Assembly (NCBI GenBank): GCA_903896925.1
Contig: CAITZM010000016.1
Span: 64,859 to 128,858, forward strand
Length of the DNA: 64,000 bases
Source of the DNA: an uncultured Lentisphaerota bacterium
GTDB taxonomy: Bacteria; Verrucomicrobiota; Kiritimatiellia; CAIQIC01
Direction of reading: 5' to 3'
Below, piece after piece: positions 31,417 to 39,435 of the stretch. Each line of letters opens with the position of its first letter. The stretch's first letter is position 1. Under the pieces are notes generated by a model. The model searched no databases. It saw nothing but the letters and a program-made list of their open reading frames with translations, and had not been told where the DNA came from. The position numbers and the translations under genes are program-made.

Positions 31417-32232
31417 TCAGGCCGGTGTTTTGCGCGCTGGGCCGCGCGGGGTTTCGTCCAGGCGGCCGAGGAGGCGCAGGAGGCCATCCAAGATGGTCAG
31501 CGGGTGCGGCGGGCAGCCGGGGATGAAGAGGTCCACCGGCACGATGGGGCTGGCGCCGTTGTTGATTTGCGGGTGGCCAACGAAGGGGCCGCCGGCGATC
31601 GCGCAGGCGCCGACGGCGATGACGATCTTCGGCGCGGCGACGGCGGCGTAGGTCTTCTGCAGCGCCAGTTCCATGTTCTTCGAAACCGGGCCGGTGACCA
31701 GCAGTCCGTCGGCATGGCGGGGCGAGGCGACGAACTGGATGCCGAAGCGGCCGATATCCCAGCCGATGGTGCCGAGCACATTCGTGTCGGCTTCGCACCC
31801 GGCGCAGCCGCCGGCGCTGACCTGGCGCAGGCGCAGCGAGCGTCCAAAAAGCTTGAGCAGTTTCTTGTCGAGCGCTGCGGCGAGGCGGACTTGCTCTTTG
31901 CCCGGTTCGCCCAGCATAAGGTTTGCGCGCTGGTGCACGGCCATGCGGTGGTCGCCGGTCTGCGTGATCGCTTTCGACGGACAGACGGCCACACAGTCAC
32001 CGCAGAAGATGCAGCGGCCGAGGTCCAGCGCGACGGCTTTTCCGGTCGGCTTGGTGATGGCCTGCGTCGGGCAGACGGCTACGCAGGCCTCACAGCCGGC
32101 GGCGCAGCGGGAGGCGTCCACTTGCAGCGCGCCGCCGTGGCGGTCGGGCAGGGCGGGCGCGGGGCCCTTGGGGTAGGCCATGGTTTCGCAGCCGCGTTTC
32201 AGACGATGGGCGATGGTATCGATGATGAACAT
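31417..32232 (-). CDS. Ehr complex: HyfI-like small subunit fused to a 2[4Fe-4S] ferredoxin domain
   Basis: The 271-residue protein combines two parts that are separate subunits in many group 4 complexes. Residues 35-95 are a 2[4Fe-4S] ferredoxin with CAAGCEACVAVCP (C43, C47, C50, C54; the first spacing is C-x3-C) and CIFCGDCVAVCP (C74, C77, C80, C84). Residues 130-260 are the NuoB/HycG-like small subunit with GGCAGCEAD (C143, C146), GACAIAGG (C210) and PGCPPHP (C240), the four ligands of the proximal cluster. All iron-sulfur ligands are intact, so electron transfer should work even though the large subunit lacks a NiFe site. It is the last gene of the operon. Confidence 0.88.
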   Translation of the reverse strand: MFIIDTIAHRLKRGCETMAYPKGPAPALPDRHGGALQVDASRCAAGCEACVAVCPTQAITKPTGKAVALDLGRCIFCGDCVAVCPSKAITQTGDHRMAVHQRANLMLGEPGKEQVRLAAALDKKLLKLFGRSLRLRQVSAGGCAGCEADTNVLGTIGWDIGRFGIQFVASPRHADGLLVTGPVSKNMELALQKTYAAVAAPKIVIAVGACAIAGGPFVGHPQINNGASPIVPVDLFIPGCPPHPLTILDGLLRLLGRLDETPRGPARKTPA

Positions 32233-32248
32233 GGTGGTGGGGGCGGCC

Positions 32249-33736
32249 TTATAGATCTACGCCGCAATAGGAGAGGTTGAAGCTCTTGTTGCAAATGGGG
32301 AAATCGGAGATGGCCGTGCCGCGCAAGGCCAGGGCGAGGCCCATCCAATTGTGGAACGACGGGTCGATGACCTTGTAGCGCCGGAAGCGACCGGAGGCAT
32401 CGGTCAACGCCACGTGACATACTTCGCCGCGCCAGCCTTCGACCAGGGCGACGGCGAGGGTGTCGGGGGCCGGCGGGGGCAGCTCGTCGCGGAGTGCGCC
32501 CTCGGCGGGCGCGGCGAGCTGTTCGCGGAGGTAGTCGCCGGAACGTTCGATTTCCAGCGAGCGCACCTTGGCGCGGGCGAAGACGTCGCCGCCGGGCCAC
32601 ACGGCCACCGGCGCCTGGGCGAACCGGTGCCAGCCGGCGGGGTGATCGTAGCGCACGTCGCGCACCAGGCCGCAGGCGCGCGCGGCCAAGCCCACCAGTC
32701 CGACGTCGGCGGCCTGCGCAGGATGGACCGTGCCGACATTTTCAAAACGCGCGCGGACCGAGGCCGCGTCCCAGAACCACTCCACCGCCTGTTTGGTTTC
32801 GGCGAGCGCGTTGTCCAGCCGCTCCAGCAACTGCGCCGCCCGCCCGGCGTCGAGGTCATGGCGGCAGCCGCCGGGCCGTACGAGGCCGCGGCCAAACCGG
32901 TTGCCGCAGAGCAGCGCGGTGAGGTTGAGGAAGTCGCCGCGGATCTTGCCGCACGCCGACATCGTGGGCAGGAACGCCACGTCGCCGGCGAGCGCGCCCA
33001 GGTCGCCGGTGTGGCTGGCGAGGCGCTCAAGCTCGAGCGCCAGCGCCCGCAGCCATTGGGCGCGCAGGGGGGCTTCCGTTCCGGCGAGCGCCTCCATGAT
33101 GCTCGCGTGGGCGGTCGCGTGGGCGATGGTGGTGTCGCCCGCCACGGTTTCCATCTGGTTCATGGTCGCGCGGTGCGGGCCGCCCGCCAGCGCCGCCTCG
33201 ATCCCGCGGTGCTGATAGCCCAGCGCGATTTCCAGGTGCAGCACTTCCTCGCCCGCGCATTGGAAGCGGAAATGGCCCGGCTCGATGACGCCGGCATGGA
33301 CGGGGCCGACGGCGACCTCGTGCACCTCGCCGCCCTCGACGCGGAAAAACTCCCTGAGCGCGGGCGCATTGCCGGCGTCATTCGAGCGGCGTACGGGCTT
33401 GAGCCACGGATGACCTTCGGGCTTGAGGCCGTGTTGCTCCCAGACTTCGCGCTCGAACAGATGGGCCTGCGGATGCGTGTCCGTCAGGGTGGGGTAGGCG
33501 CCGGTGAGCGGATGGCTGCGCCCGACGGCGAGGGTGTTGTCGGCGTCGAAGGCCAGCACGGCGACGAGGCGGGTGGCGGCGCCTTCCGGCACGCCGAACC
33601 ACGCGCACAGGCGCGCGCCGCGATTCAATTCCGTCGCCGTGGAGCGGACGAATTCCGCCGCCGGCCAGGCGGGGATTTCCGCCCAAGGAAGGCTGGTGGC
33701 GTTGGCCAATAGGGCAAAGGGGGTGGTGGAGCTCAT
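32249..33736 (-). CDS. Ehr complex: HyfG/HycE-like large subunit lacking the NiFe-binding cysteines
   Basis: The 495-residue protein has an N-terminal NuoC-like part (HPLTGAYPTLTDTHPQAHLF) and a NuoD/hydrogenase large-subunit part (GPVHAGVIEPGHFRF, HRGIEAAL, ARACGLVRDVRYDHP). Where HycE has RVCGICGFAHS, this protein has TVAGDTTIAHA (about residues 197-207), so both cysteines are replaced by Ala and Thr. Where HycE has DPCYSC near the end, this has NLSYCG. No Cys-x2-Cys pair remains, so it cannot bind the NiFe(CN)2CO centre. The C terminus is not followed by a protease-cleaved extension. ATG 33736 overlaps the HyfF-like stop (ATGA). Confidence 0.9.
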   Translation of the reverse strand: MSSTTPFALLANATSLPWAEIPAWPAAEFVRSTATELNRGARLCAWFGVPEGAATRLVAVLAFDADNTLAVGRSHPLTGAYPTLTDTHPQAHLFEREVWEQHGLKPEGHPWLKPVRRSNDAGNAPALREFFRVEGGEVHEVAVGPVHAGVIEPGHFRFQCAGEEVLHLEIALGYQHRGIEAALAGGPHRATMNQMETVAGDTTIAHATAHASIMEALAGTEAPLRAQWLRALALELERLASHTGDLGALAGDVAFLPTMSACGKIRGDFLNLTALLCGNRFGRGLVRPGGCRHDLDAGRAAQLLERLDNALAETKQAVEWFWDAASVRARFENVGTVHPAQAADVGLVGLAARACGLVRDVRYDHPAGWHRFAQAPVAVWPGGDVFARAKVRSLEIERSGDYLREQLAAPAEGALRDELPPPAPDTLAVALVEGWRGEVCHVALTDASGRFRRYKVIDPSFHNWMGLALALRGTAISDFPICNKSFNLSYCGVDL

Positions 33737-35175
33737 GGGGTTGGGAAAAGTTGGGCGACCGCCGCCAGCCAGGAGGCGCGCAAGACCGCCGGCGTGAAAA
33801 GTCCGATCCACACGGAGAGGCCCAGCAGCAGGGCTGGCGGCGCAACGACGCCGAGGGTCTCGATAAATTTCTTGCTGTTGGCCTGCGCCGCCGGGCGGGG
33901 ACGGCCGTCGACGATGCCGAAGACCACGCGCGTCAGCCCGAAAAAGGCCAGCAGCAGGCAGGCGAGGAACAGGGTGGTGGTCACCCCGTGCCCGGAGCCC
34001 AGGGAGGCGCGCACCACCTGCAGTTCGCTGAAGAAGGGCCCGAAGGGCGGACAGGCCGTGACGGCGAACATCCCGGTGACGAAGAGCGCCGCCGAGCGCG
34101 GGGTCAGGACGGTCATGCCTCGCACGTCATCCATGGAAGCCGAGCCCGCCGCGCGGCGCATGTTGCCGGCGCTCAGGAACAGCGAGGCCTTGGTCAGGCT
34201 GTTGCTCCAGACATGAAACAGCGCCGCCGCGGCGCCGGCCGCGCCCAGCGCCGCGCCGACGCAGAGGATGCCCATATGTTCGACGCTCGAATAAGCGAGC
34301 ATGCGTTTGAAGTCGCGCGTTCCCAGCAGGAACAGGGCGGCGATCAGCATGGAAAACAGACCGATGACGAGCAGGGTGCGGTCGGCGATCGGACCTGCGC
34401 CGGAAGCGGCGACCACGGAGCGCACGCGCAGCAGGGCGGTGAACGCCACGGTCGTGACGCCGCCCGCCAGGATTGCACCCACGATGCCCGGGGCCTCACC
34501 GTAGGCGTCGGGCTTCCAAGTGTGCATCGGCGCCAGGCCCATCTTGGTGCCGTAGCCGACGAGCAGCAGGACCCATGCGGTCAGCACCCAGGGGCGCGAG
34601 AGGCCCGCGCCCTGCGCCGTCAGCGCGGTGAAGGTCAGGTCGCCCACGCCGCCGCCGTGCAGGGAGGCGTAGCCGAGGCAGAAGGAGCCGAGCAGCGACA
34701 GCGCGATGCCCGTGCCGCCGACGAGCAGGTATTTCCACGTCGCCTCGAAAGCGCGCGGCGTGCTGTTGAAGTGCAGGAGCGGGACCGCGGCCAGCGTCAC
34801 CGCCTCGGTCGTGATCCACAGCAGCCCCAGATGCCGGGCCTGATGGCCGGCGCTCAACAAACCCAGGACCGCCAACAGCGACGCGACAAACACGCGGTTG
34901 GGCCGTTCCGAACGGATGCGCAGGTACGAAACGCCGTACGCCGCGCAGATGAGGAACAGCAGCGACACGGCCGGCAACACGGCCCGTGCCAGCGGATCGA
35001 AAGCCAGCCAGGCGTCCGCCGCCACCACCGGCGGGTGGAGGAACAGCCAGAACGTCAGCCCGACGTGGATGAGGCCGACGCCCGGCAGAAACCAGGGGCG
35101 GGTACGATCGGTGGGCCAGAGCGCCGCCAAGGCAGCGCCGATCAAGGGGACAATGATGAGAAGTAATGGGTTCAT
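33733..35175 (-). CDS. Ehr complex: HyfF-like antiporter-type membrane subunit
   Basis: A 480-residue protein with about 14 hydrophobic segments, of the NuoL/M/N and Mrp antiporter superfamily. It has VLLLVGYGTKMGLAPMHTWKPDAYGEAP (conserved Lys and His of the first proton channel, here quoted across residues about 200-225), DFKRMLAYSSVEHMGILCVG (about 275-295), and a second half-channel region with SLTKASLFLSAG. It should move protons or sodium ions coupled to electron transfer. ATG 35175 overlaps the HyfE-like stop and its own stop overlaps the large subunit start, so it is translated within the coupled operon. Confidence 0.88.
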   Translation of the reverse strand: MNPLLLIIVPLIGAALAALWPTDRTRPWFLPGVGLIHVGLTFWLFLHPPVVAADAWLAFDPLARAVLPAVSLLFLICAAYGVSYLRIRSERPNRVFVASLLAVLGLLSAGHQARHLGLLWITTEAVTLAAVPLLHFNSTPRAFEATWKYLLVGGTGIALSLLGSFCLGYASLHGGGVGDLTFTALTAQGAGLSRPWVLTAWVLLLVGYGTKMGLAPMHTWKPDAYGEAPGIVGAILAGGVTTVAFTALLRVRSVVAASGAGPIADRTLLVIGLFSMLIAALFLLGTRDFKRMLAYSSVEHMGILCVGAALGAAGAAAALFHVWSNSLTKASLFLSAGNMRRAAGSASMDDVRGMTVLTPRSAALFVTGMFAVTACPPFGPFFSELQVVRASLGSGHGVTTTLFLACLLLAFFGLTRVVFGIVDGRPRPAAQANSKKFIETLGVVAPPALLLGLSVWIGLFTPAVLRASWLAAVAQLFPTP

Positions 35176-35816
35176 TCGCGGAGCGTGGTTAGTTTGCGCG
35201 TATCGAGCGAGTCAAAGGCGCGTTGGATGCGGTCGACGATGATGCCGATGATAAACACGCCGACGGTGACGTCCAGCAGGATGCCCGATTCCACCAGCAG
35301 CGGTGTCGAGTGGATGAGCACCAGGCCGAAGAGATAAATGCCGTTTTCCAGGATCAGGTAACCGCACACCTGGGAGATGGCCTTGGTCCGGCCGATGAGC
35401 AGGATGAAGCCGGTCAGGATCGCGGCCAGCGAGCCCGGCACCAGCAGCGTGCCGGCATGCTCCGGCAGAAGCGGCAAGGCCCGCGCCAAGGCCACCGCCG
35501 TGATGGTGCCCAGGGCGCCGAGCAGCAGCGACGGCACGAACCCGATGAACGGTTCGATCTCCCGCTCGATGTTGGCCGCGCGCATCGCCCGCCGCAGCAG
35601 GCCGGGGATCAACACGCCCTTGCCCGCCATGGTGGCCAGGGCGACCAGCACGATGCGCCAGTCGAGCCGCTCGGATTCCATCAGCAGGGGCATCACGCCC
35701 AACAACACGCCTTGGACGGACATGGCGCGGATGAGCATCGGCAGCCGGCTGCTGCCCAGCGCGATCAGGTTCAGCCCCATCGCCAGCCCGATGACGAGAT
35801 TCAACGTTCCGCTCAT
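35172..35816 (-). CDS. Ehr complex: HyfE-like small membrane subunit
   Basis: The 214-residue product has about six hydrophobic segments (for example LNLVIGLAMGLNLIALG, LVALATMAGKGVLIPGLL, LLVESGILLDVTVGVFIIGI). It resembles the HyfE subunit, which has a NuoK-like part. The conserved acidic residue in the last membrane helix (SGILLDVTVGVF) and the EREIEPFIGF loop fit the family. ATG 35816 overlaps the HyfC-like stop (ATGA); the longer open frame upstream is not used. It is one of the seven complex subunits here. Confidence 0.87.
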   Translation of the reverse strand: MSGTLNLVIGLAMGLNLIALGSSRLPMLIRAMSVQGVLLGVMPLLMESERLDWRIVLVALATMAGKGVLIPGLLRRAMRAANIEREIEPFIGFVPSLLLGALGTITAVALARALPLLPEHAGTLLVPGSLAAILTGFILLIGRTKAISQVCGYLILENGIYLFGLVLIHSTPLLVESGILLDVTVGVFIIGIIVDRIQRAFDSLDTRKLTTLRE

Positions 35817-36721
35817 GTGGCATCGCCTTTCCAGGCCACCAACAACGCAAAGACGCACAGCAGGAAGGCCGTGGTCAGCAACAGCGGCACGCGTCGGAAC
35901 GCGAGCCGCGCCAGCAAGGATTCCACCAGGCCCACGCTGATCGTGACCAGCAGGACCCCCGCCGCCAGCGCACCGGCCGCGGCGGGCGGGGTCATTTCCC
36001 CGATCGGCAGGACCGCCTGGACCAGCAGCACCGCGAACAGCAGCAGCTTGACGGAGGCGCCATGCAAAATCACGGCCAGCGGCGGACCGCTGTGGTCGAG
36101 CACCATGGCCTCGTGGATCATCGTCAGCTCCAGGTGCGTGTTGGGATCATCGAAGGGCACCCGGCAGTTTTCCGCGAGCAACACGGTGAACAGCCCCGCC
36201 GCCAGCAGGGCCGCGCCCGCGCCCGGCGAGGGGGCCAGCATGGTGATCAGGGACACGCTGCCGGTGTGGACGATCAGCGACAACACCGCCGCGATGATGG
36301 CCGCTTCCGCGAGCACGGCGTAGCTGACCTCGCGCGCCGCGCCCATGCCCTCGAAGGCCGAGCCGGTTTCCATAGCGGCCCACGCCGTGCAGAACCGCGC
36401 CAGCGCCAGCAGGTAGATCAGCAGCAGCACGTCGCCGCGAAAACTCAGCGCGCTGCCCGCCGGTCCCAGGGGCATCAACAGCGCGGCGCCGACCAGCGCC
36501 ACCCAGCCCACGGCCGGCCCGATGACAAACCCCGGCGAGGCGAGCTGGCTCAGCACCACGCTCTTTTTCCACAGCTTCGCCAGGTCGTAATACAGCTGCA
36601 GCACCGGCGGCCCCCGGCGGCCGGCCACCCAGGCTTTCACCTTGTTGATGATGCCCGGCAGCAACGGGGCGAGCAGCAGCCACAACGCGAGCCGGAGGAT
36701 GAGATGGAGAATCAAAGTCAT
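35813..36721 (-). CDS. Ehr complex: HyfC/HycD-like NuoH-type membrane subunit
   Basis: The 302-residue protein is the NuoH homologue that joins the peripheral arm to the membrane arm. Signatures are RRGPPVLQLYYDLAKLWKK (about 35-53), ARFCTAWAAMETGSAFEGMGAAREV split across about 108-130, ENCRVPFDDPNTHLELTMIHEAMVLDHSG in part (conserved E and D in the loop), and about eight membrane helices. Start and stop both overlap neighbours by ATGA. Confidence 0.9.
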   Translation of the reverse strand: MTLILHLILRLALWLLLAPLLPGIINKVKAWVAGRRGPPVLQLYYDLAKLWKKSVVLSQLASPGFVIGPAVGWVALVGAALLMPLGPAGSALSFRGDVLLLIYLLALARFCTAWAAMETGSAFEGMGAAREVSYAVLAEAAIIAAVLSLIVHTGSVSLITMLAPSPGAGAALLAAGLFTVLLAENCRVPFDDPNTHLELTMIHEAMVLDHSGPPLAVILHGASVKLLLFAVLLVQAVLPIGEMTPPAAAGALAAGVLLVTISVGLVESLLARLAFRRVPLLLTTAFLLCVFALLVAWKGDAT

Positions 36722-38667
36722 GGCGTGCGCCCCACTAAGACAAGCAGTCCAATGCCCACTAAAGCTGCCAACACATACAGGATGTAGAACTGGAGCCGGC
36801 CCTGTTGCAACCGGCGCACCGTGGCGGACGCCCGCATGATGAGATCACCTACCGGCGTCAGGATATGTTCCAGGACCATCTCGGGCGTGCGTTCCAGGCG
36901 GATGGCCTTGGCCGGGAAGTCGCCGTGAGGCCGGTGCGCCTTGCGCTCGGGCTGCAAGGCCCAGCGAAACCAGCCGACCGCGATGTCCGCGAAGGAGGCG
37001 CTGGTGTATTGCATCCGCGCCGTCGGCGCCGCATAGCCGCAGTCCCACGTCAGGCCACGCCGCAGCCCGTTGGCGGCGGATTTCCACCACAGCGCGGTCG
37101 CCGCCGCCAGCACGACGAGCGCCAGCGTGAGCTGTGCCGAACCCAGCGTGGCCAACGGTGCGGGCGGGGTCCCTGCCGCCCAGGCGGGGCACCAGCTGGA
37201 CACCGCGCAGGCCAACGCCGGCCAAAATATAATGGGTGCGAGGCCCATGACCACGCAGACACAGGCCAGGGCCAGCATCGGTCCGCGCATCCAGTAGCCG
37301 CATTCGTGCGCTTGCGTGGCCGGCTCGGTGCGGGCGGCGCCGAGGAAAATCAGCGCGCCGGCCTTGGCGAAACTAGCCAGCGCCAGGGCGCCGGCCATGG
37401 CCAGCATGATGGCGGCGGGCAGGGCGATCCACGCCGTCGTGCCCTTGCCCGTCACGACCTCGAAGAGCCCCAGATAAATCAGCCATTCGCTGACGAAGCC
37501 GTTGAGGGGCGGCAGGCCGGCCACAGCCATGGCGCCGAGTGCAAACAGACCGGCGGTCCACGGCATGTTCCGCACCAAGCCGCCCAGCCGGCTCATCTCC
37601 CGCGTGCCCGTCGCGTGCAGCACCGAGCCGGCGCCGAAGAACAGCAGGGATTTGAAGGCGCCATGATTCCAGACGTGCAACAGCGCCCCGGCCAGCGCCA
37701 GCCGGCCCCACGGCGCGTCGCCATGCGTCACCGCGAGCAAAGCGACGCCGACGCCGATCATGATGATGCCTATGTTTTCCACCGAGCAATATGCGAGCAG
37801 CCGCTTGAAATCGTTTTGCGCAAACGCGAACGCGATACCGAGCAGGGCGCTCGTGGCCCCCAGGCCCAACACCACCCAGCCCGCGGCGGGCGGGATGGGG
37901 AGCCAGCCGCTGAAGCGGACGATGCCATAGAGGCCCATCTTGATGGCCACGCCTGACATGATGGCGGAGACGTGGCTGGGCGCGTTGGCGTGCGCCGAAG
38001 GCAGCCAGATGTGCAGCGGAAAGAAACCGGCCTTCACGCCAAAGCCGAACAACGCCAGCCAGAACAGCGGGGCCAGTTCCGGGTGCGTGCGCATCGGGCA
38101 CAGGTCCCAGCTGCCGGTGAGGGACGCCCACAGGGTGAAGAACGCGAACAAGCCCATCGTGCCCGCGTGGGAAGCCGCCAGATAGAGCCAGCCGGCGGCC
38201 CGCACCCCGGAGCGCTCTCGATCCAGCGTGATCAGGAAATAGCCGCAGATGGCAAACAGTTCCCAGGCGATGAGAAAATGCAGGCCGTTGGAAGCCGTCA
38301 ACACCAGACCCATGCACAGCAAGAGCGCGCTCCACCAGGCGCGGCCGCGCGGTGCGGAGGACGGATTCCGCCGGTCCGACCAATACTCGTGGGAATACAC
38401 GGCGCCGGTGCCGCCGCCCACGGCCACCAGCAGCAGGAATACGGCGCTGATCCCGTCCAGCCGCAGATGCACGGCTTCACCGCCCAGCAGGAAGCCGCTT
38501 TGCCACTCCCACGGGTCGCCGCCCAGCAGCACCCGCAGGGCGGCGACCAGGCCGAGTACTGCGCCGGCCACGGTCCATGTGAGCCATACACGGGGGCGGC
38601 GGTAACCTAGGACGAGGCTGGTCCCTAAAGCCAGGCAGGCGCATAGCAAGAGCAAGCCCACAGTCAT
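36718..38667 (-). CDS. Ehr complex: HyfB-like antiporter-type subunit, copy 2
   Basis: A 649-residue membrane protein of the NuoL type with about 16 hydrophobic segments. It has FGVKAGFFPLHIWLPSAHAN (about residues 210-230), DFKRLLAYCSVENIGIIMIG, LLHVWNHGAFKSLLFFGAGS and GLPPLNGFVSEWL, the conserved Lys/His/Glu network of the ion-translocating half channels. The C-terminal 100 residues include a cytoplasmic segment with WDCGYAAPTARMQYTSASF, typical of HyfB/HycC. It has exactly the same length as copy 1 at 39436-41385 and is closely similar along the chain. It overlaps the PTS-like gene upstream and the HyfC-like gene downstream by ATGA. Confidence 0.92.
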   Translation of the reverse strand: MTVGLLLLCACLALGTSLVLGYRRPRVWLTWTVAGAVLGLVAALRVLLGGDPWEWQSGFLLGGEAVHLRLDGISAVFLLLVAVGGGTGAVYSHEYWSDRRNPSSAPRGRAWWSALLLCMGLVLTASNGLHFLIAWELFAICGYFLITLDRERSGVRAAGWLYLAASHAGTMGLFAFFTLWASLTGSWDLCPMRTHPELAPLFWLALFGFGVKAGFFPLHIWLPSAHANAPSHVSAIMSGVAIKMGLYGIVRFSGWLPIPPAAGWVVLGLGATSALLGIAFAFAQNDFKRLLAYCSVENIGIIMIGVGVALLAVTHGDAPWGRLALAGALLHVWNHGAFKSLLFFGAGSVLHATGTREMSRLGGLVRNMPWTAGLFALGAMAVAGLPPLNGFVSEWLIYLGLFEVVTGKGTTAWIALPAAIMLAMAGALALASFAKAGALIFLGAARTEPATQAHECGYWMRGPMLALACVCVVMGLAPIIFWPALACAVSSWCPAWAAGTPPAPLATLGSAQLTLALVVLAAATALWWKSAANGLRRGLTWDCGYAAPTARMQYTSASFADIAVGWFRWALQPERKAHRPHGDFPAKAIRLERTPEMVLEHILTPVGDLIMRASATVRRLQQGRLQFYILYVLAALVGIGLLVLVGRTP

Positions 38668-39356
38668 GGGTGGGCCTCCGCCGTCGCCGCATCCAGGGCG
38701 TCCACCGCCTTGAAGATTTCATCGTCCGGCGCGCCTTGCTCCACCAGTTCGCGCAGCGGTCCGTGCAACAAGCCGCGGCTCAGGCTGGCCAGCAGGTCGA
38801 GGTGTCCGCGCGGCGAGGGTGCGATGAAGAAAAACAACCGCTTCACCAGCACGCCGTCCGCCGGCGGTTCGTCCAGCACCAGGTCGTCACGCAACAGCAG
38901 CAACGCGACCGTGCCGGAATCGCGGCCCAGCGTGATGCGGGCGCTGGGGTGCGGCAGGGCAAAGCCGCCGCCCACGGGGGCGATCGTCACGCCCTCCTTG
39001 GCCCGCACCCGCTGCCCCAGCAACTGCCGCACGGCCGGAGTCGCTCCGGGCAGGGCGGTGACAATGCGCTCGAAAATACCGGGCACGTCCGCCGCCAGCA
39101 CGTCCCGCCAGATGCGACCGGCCCGCAGCAGCGGACCCAGCCGCAAGTGGGTCGACAGGGCGGAACGATCCGGGGCCAGGAAGCCGACCCGCGCGGCGAG
39201 ACCGCGCTTGGCCGCCCATTGCGTGACCTGCGTGCGGTCGAACAAAAGCCGGTTCCGGTCGGGCGTGCAGGGCAGTCCCTCGTTGCGCACCCAGCCTTCC
39301 ACGACGCTTTCGGAGACGCCAAACGACTCCGCGATTTGAATGAGGTTTAAGTACAT
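38664..39356 (-). CDS. HTH plus PTS EIIA (PtsN-like) domain protein encoded inside the Ehr operon
   Basis: The 230-residue protein starts with an excisionase/MerR-like helix-turn-helix (LIQIAESFGVSESVVEGWVR, residues 4-23, then LLFDRTQVTQWAAKRG) and continues with a PTS EIIA domain of the mannitol/fructose/PtsN type. The phospho-accepting histidine is in GFALPHPSAR (His136), the place where PtsN has its GIAIPH motif. LLHGPLRELV near the end fits the domain. No EIIB, EIIC, HPr or EI gene is near, so it is probably regulatory: it may sense phosphorelay state and act on the complex or its expression. ATG 39356 is preferred to TTG 39389. Its stop overlaps the HyfB copy 2 start; the gap to HyfB copy 1 is 79 bases, the only spaced junction in the operon. 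Confidence 0.82.
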   Translation of the reverse strand: MYLNLIQIAESFGVSESVVEGWVRNEGLPCTPDRNRLLFDRTQVTQWAAKRGLAARVGFLAPDRSALSTHLRLGPLLRAGRIWRDVLAADVPGIFERIVTALPGATPAVRQLLGQRVRAKEGVTIAPVGGGFALPHPSARITLGRDSGTVALLLLRDDLVLDEPPADGVLVKRLFFFIAPSPRGHLDLLASLSRGLLHGPLRELVEQGAPDDEIFKAVDALDAATAEAHP

Positions 39357-39435
39357 GGTGACAAAGTTAATGGGGTTGTACTGCGGCAACCAAGCGGGCC
39401 CGGCGTGGGCGGTTGCGCCCGGAAAAGTCTGGTCT

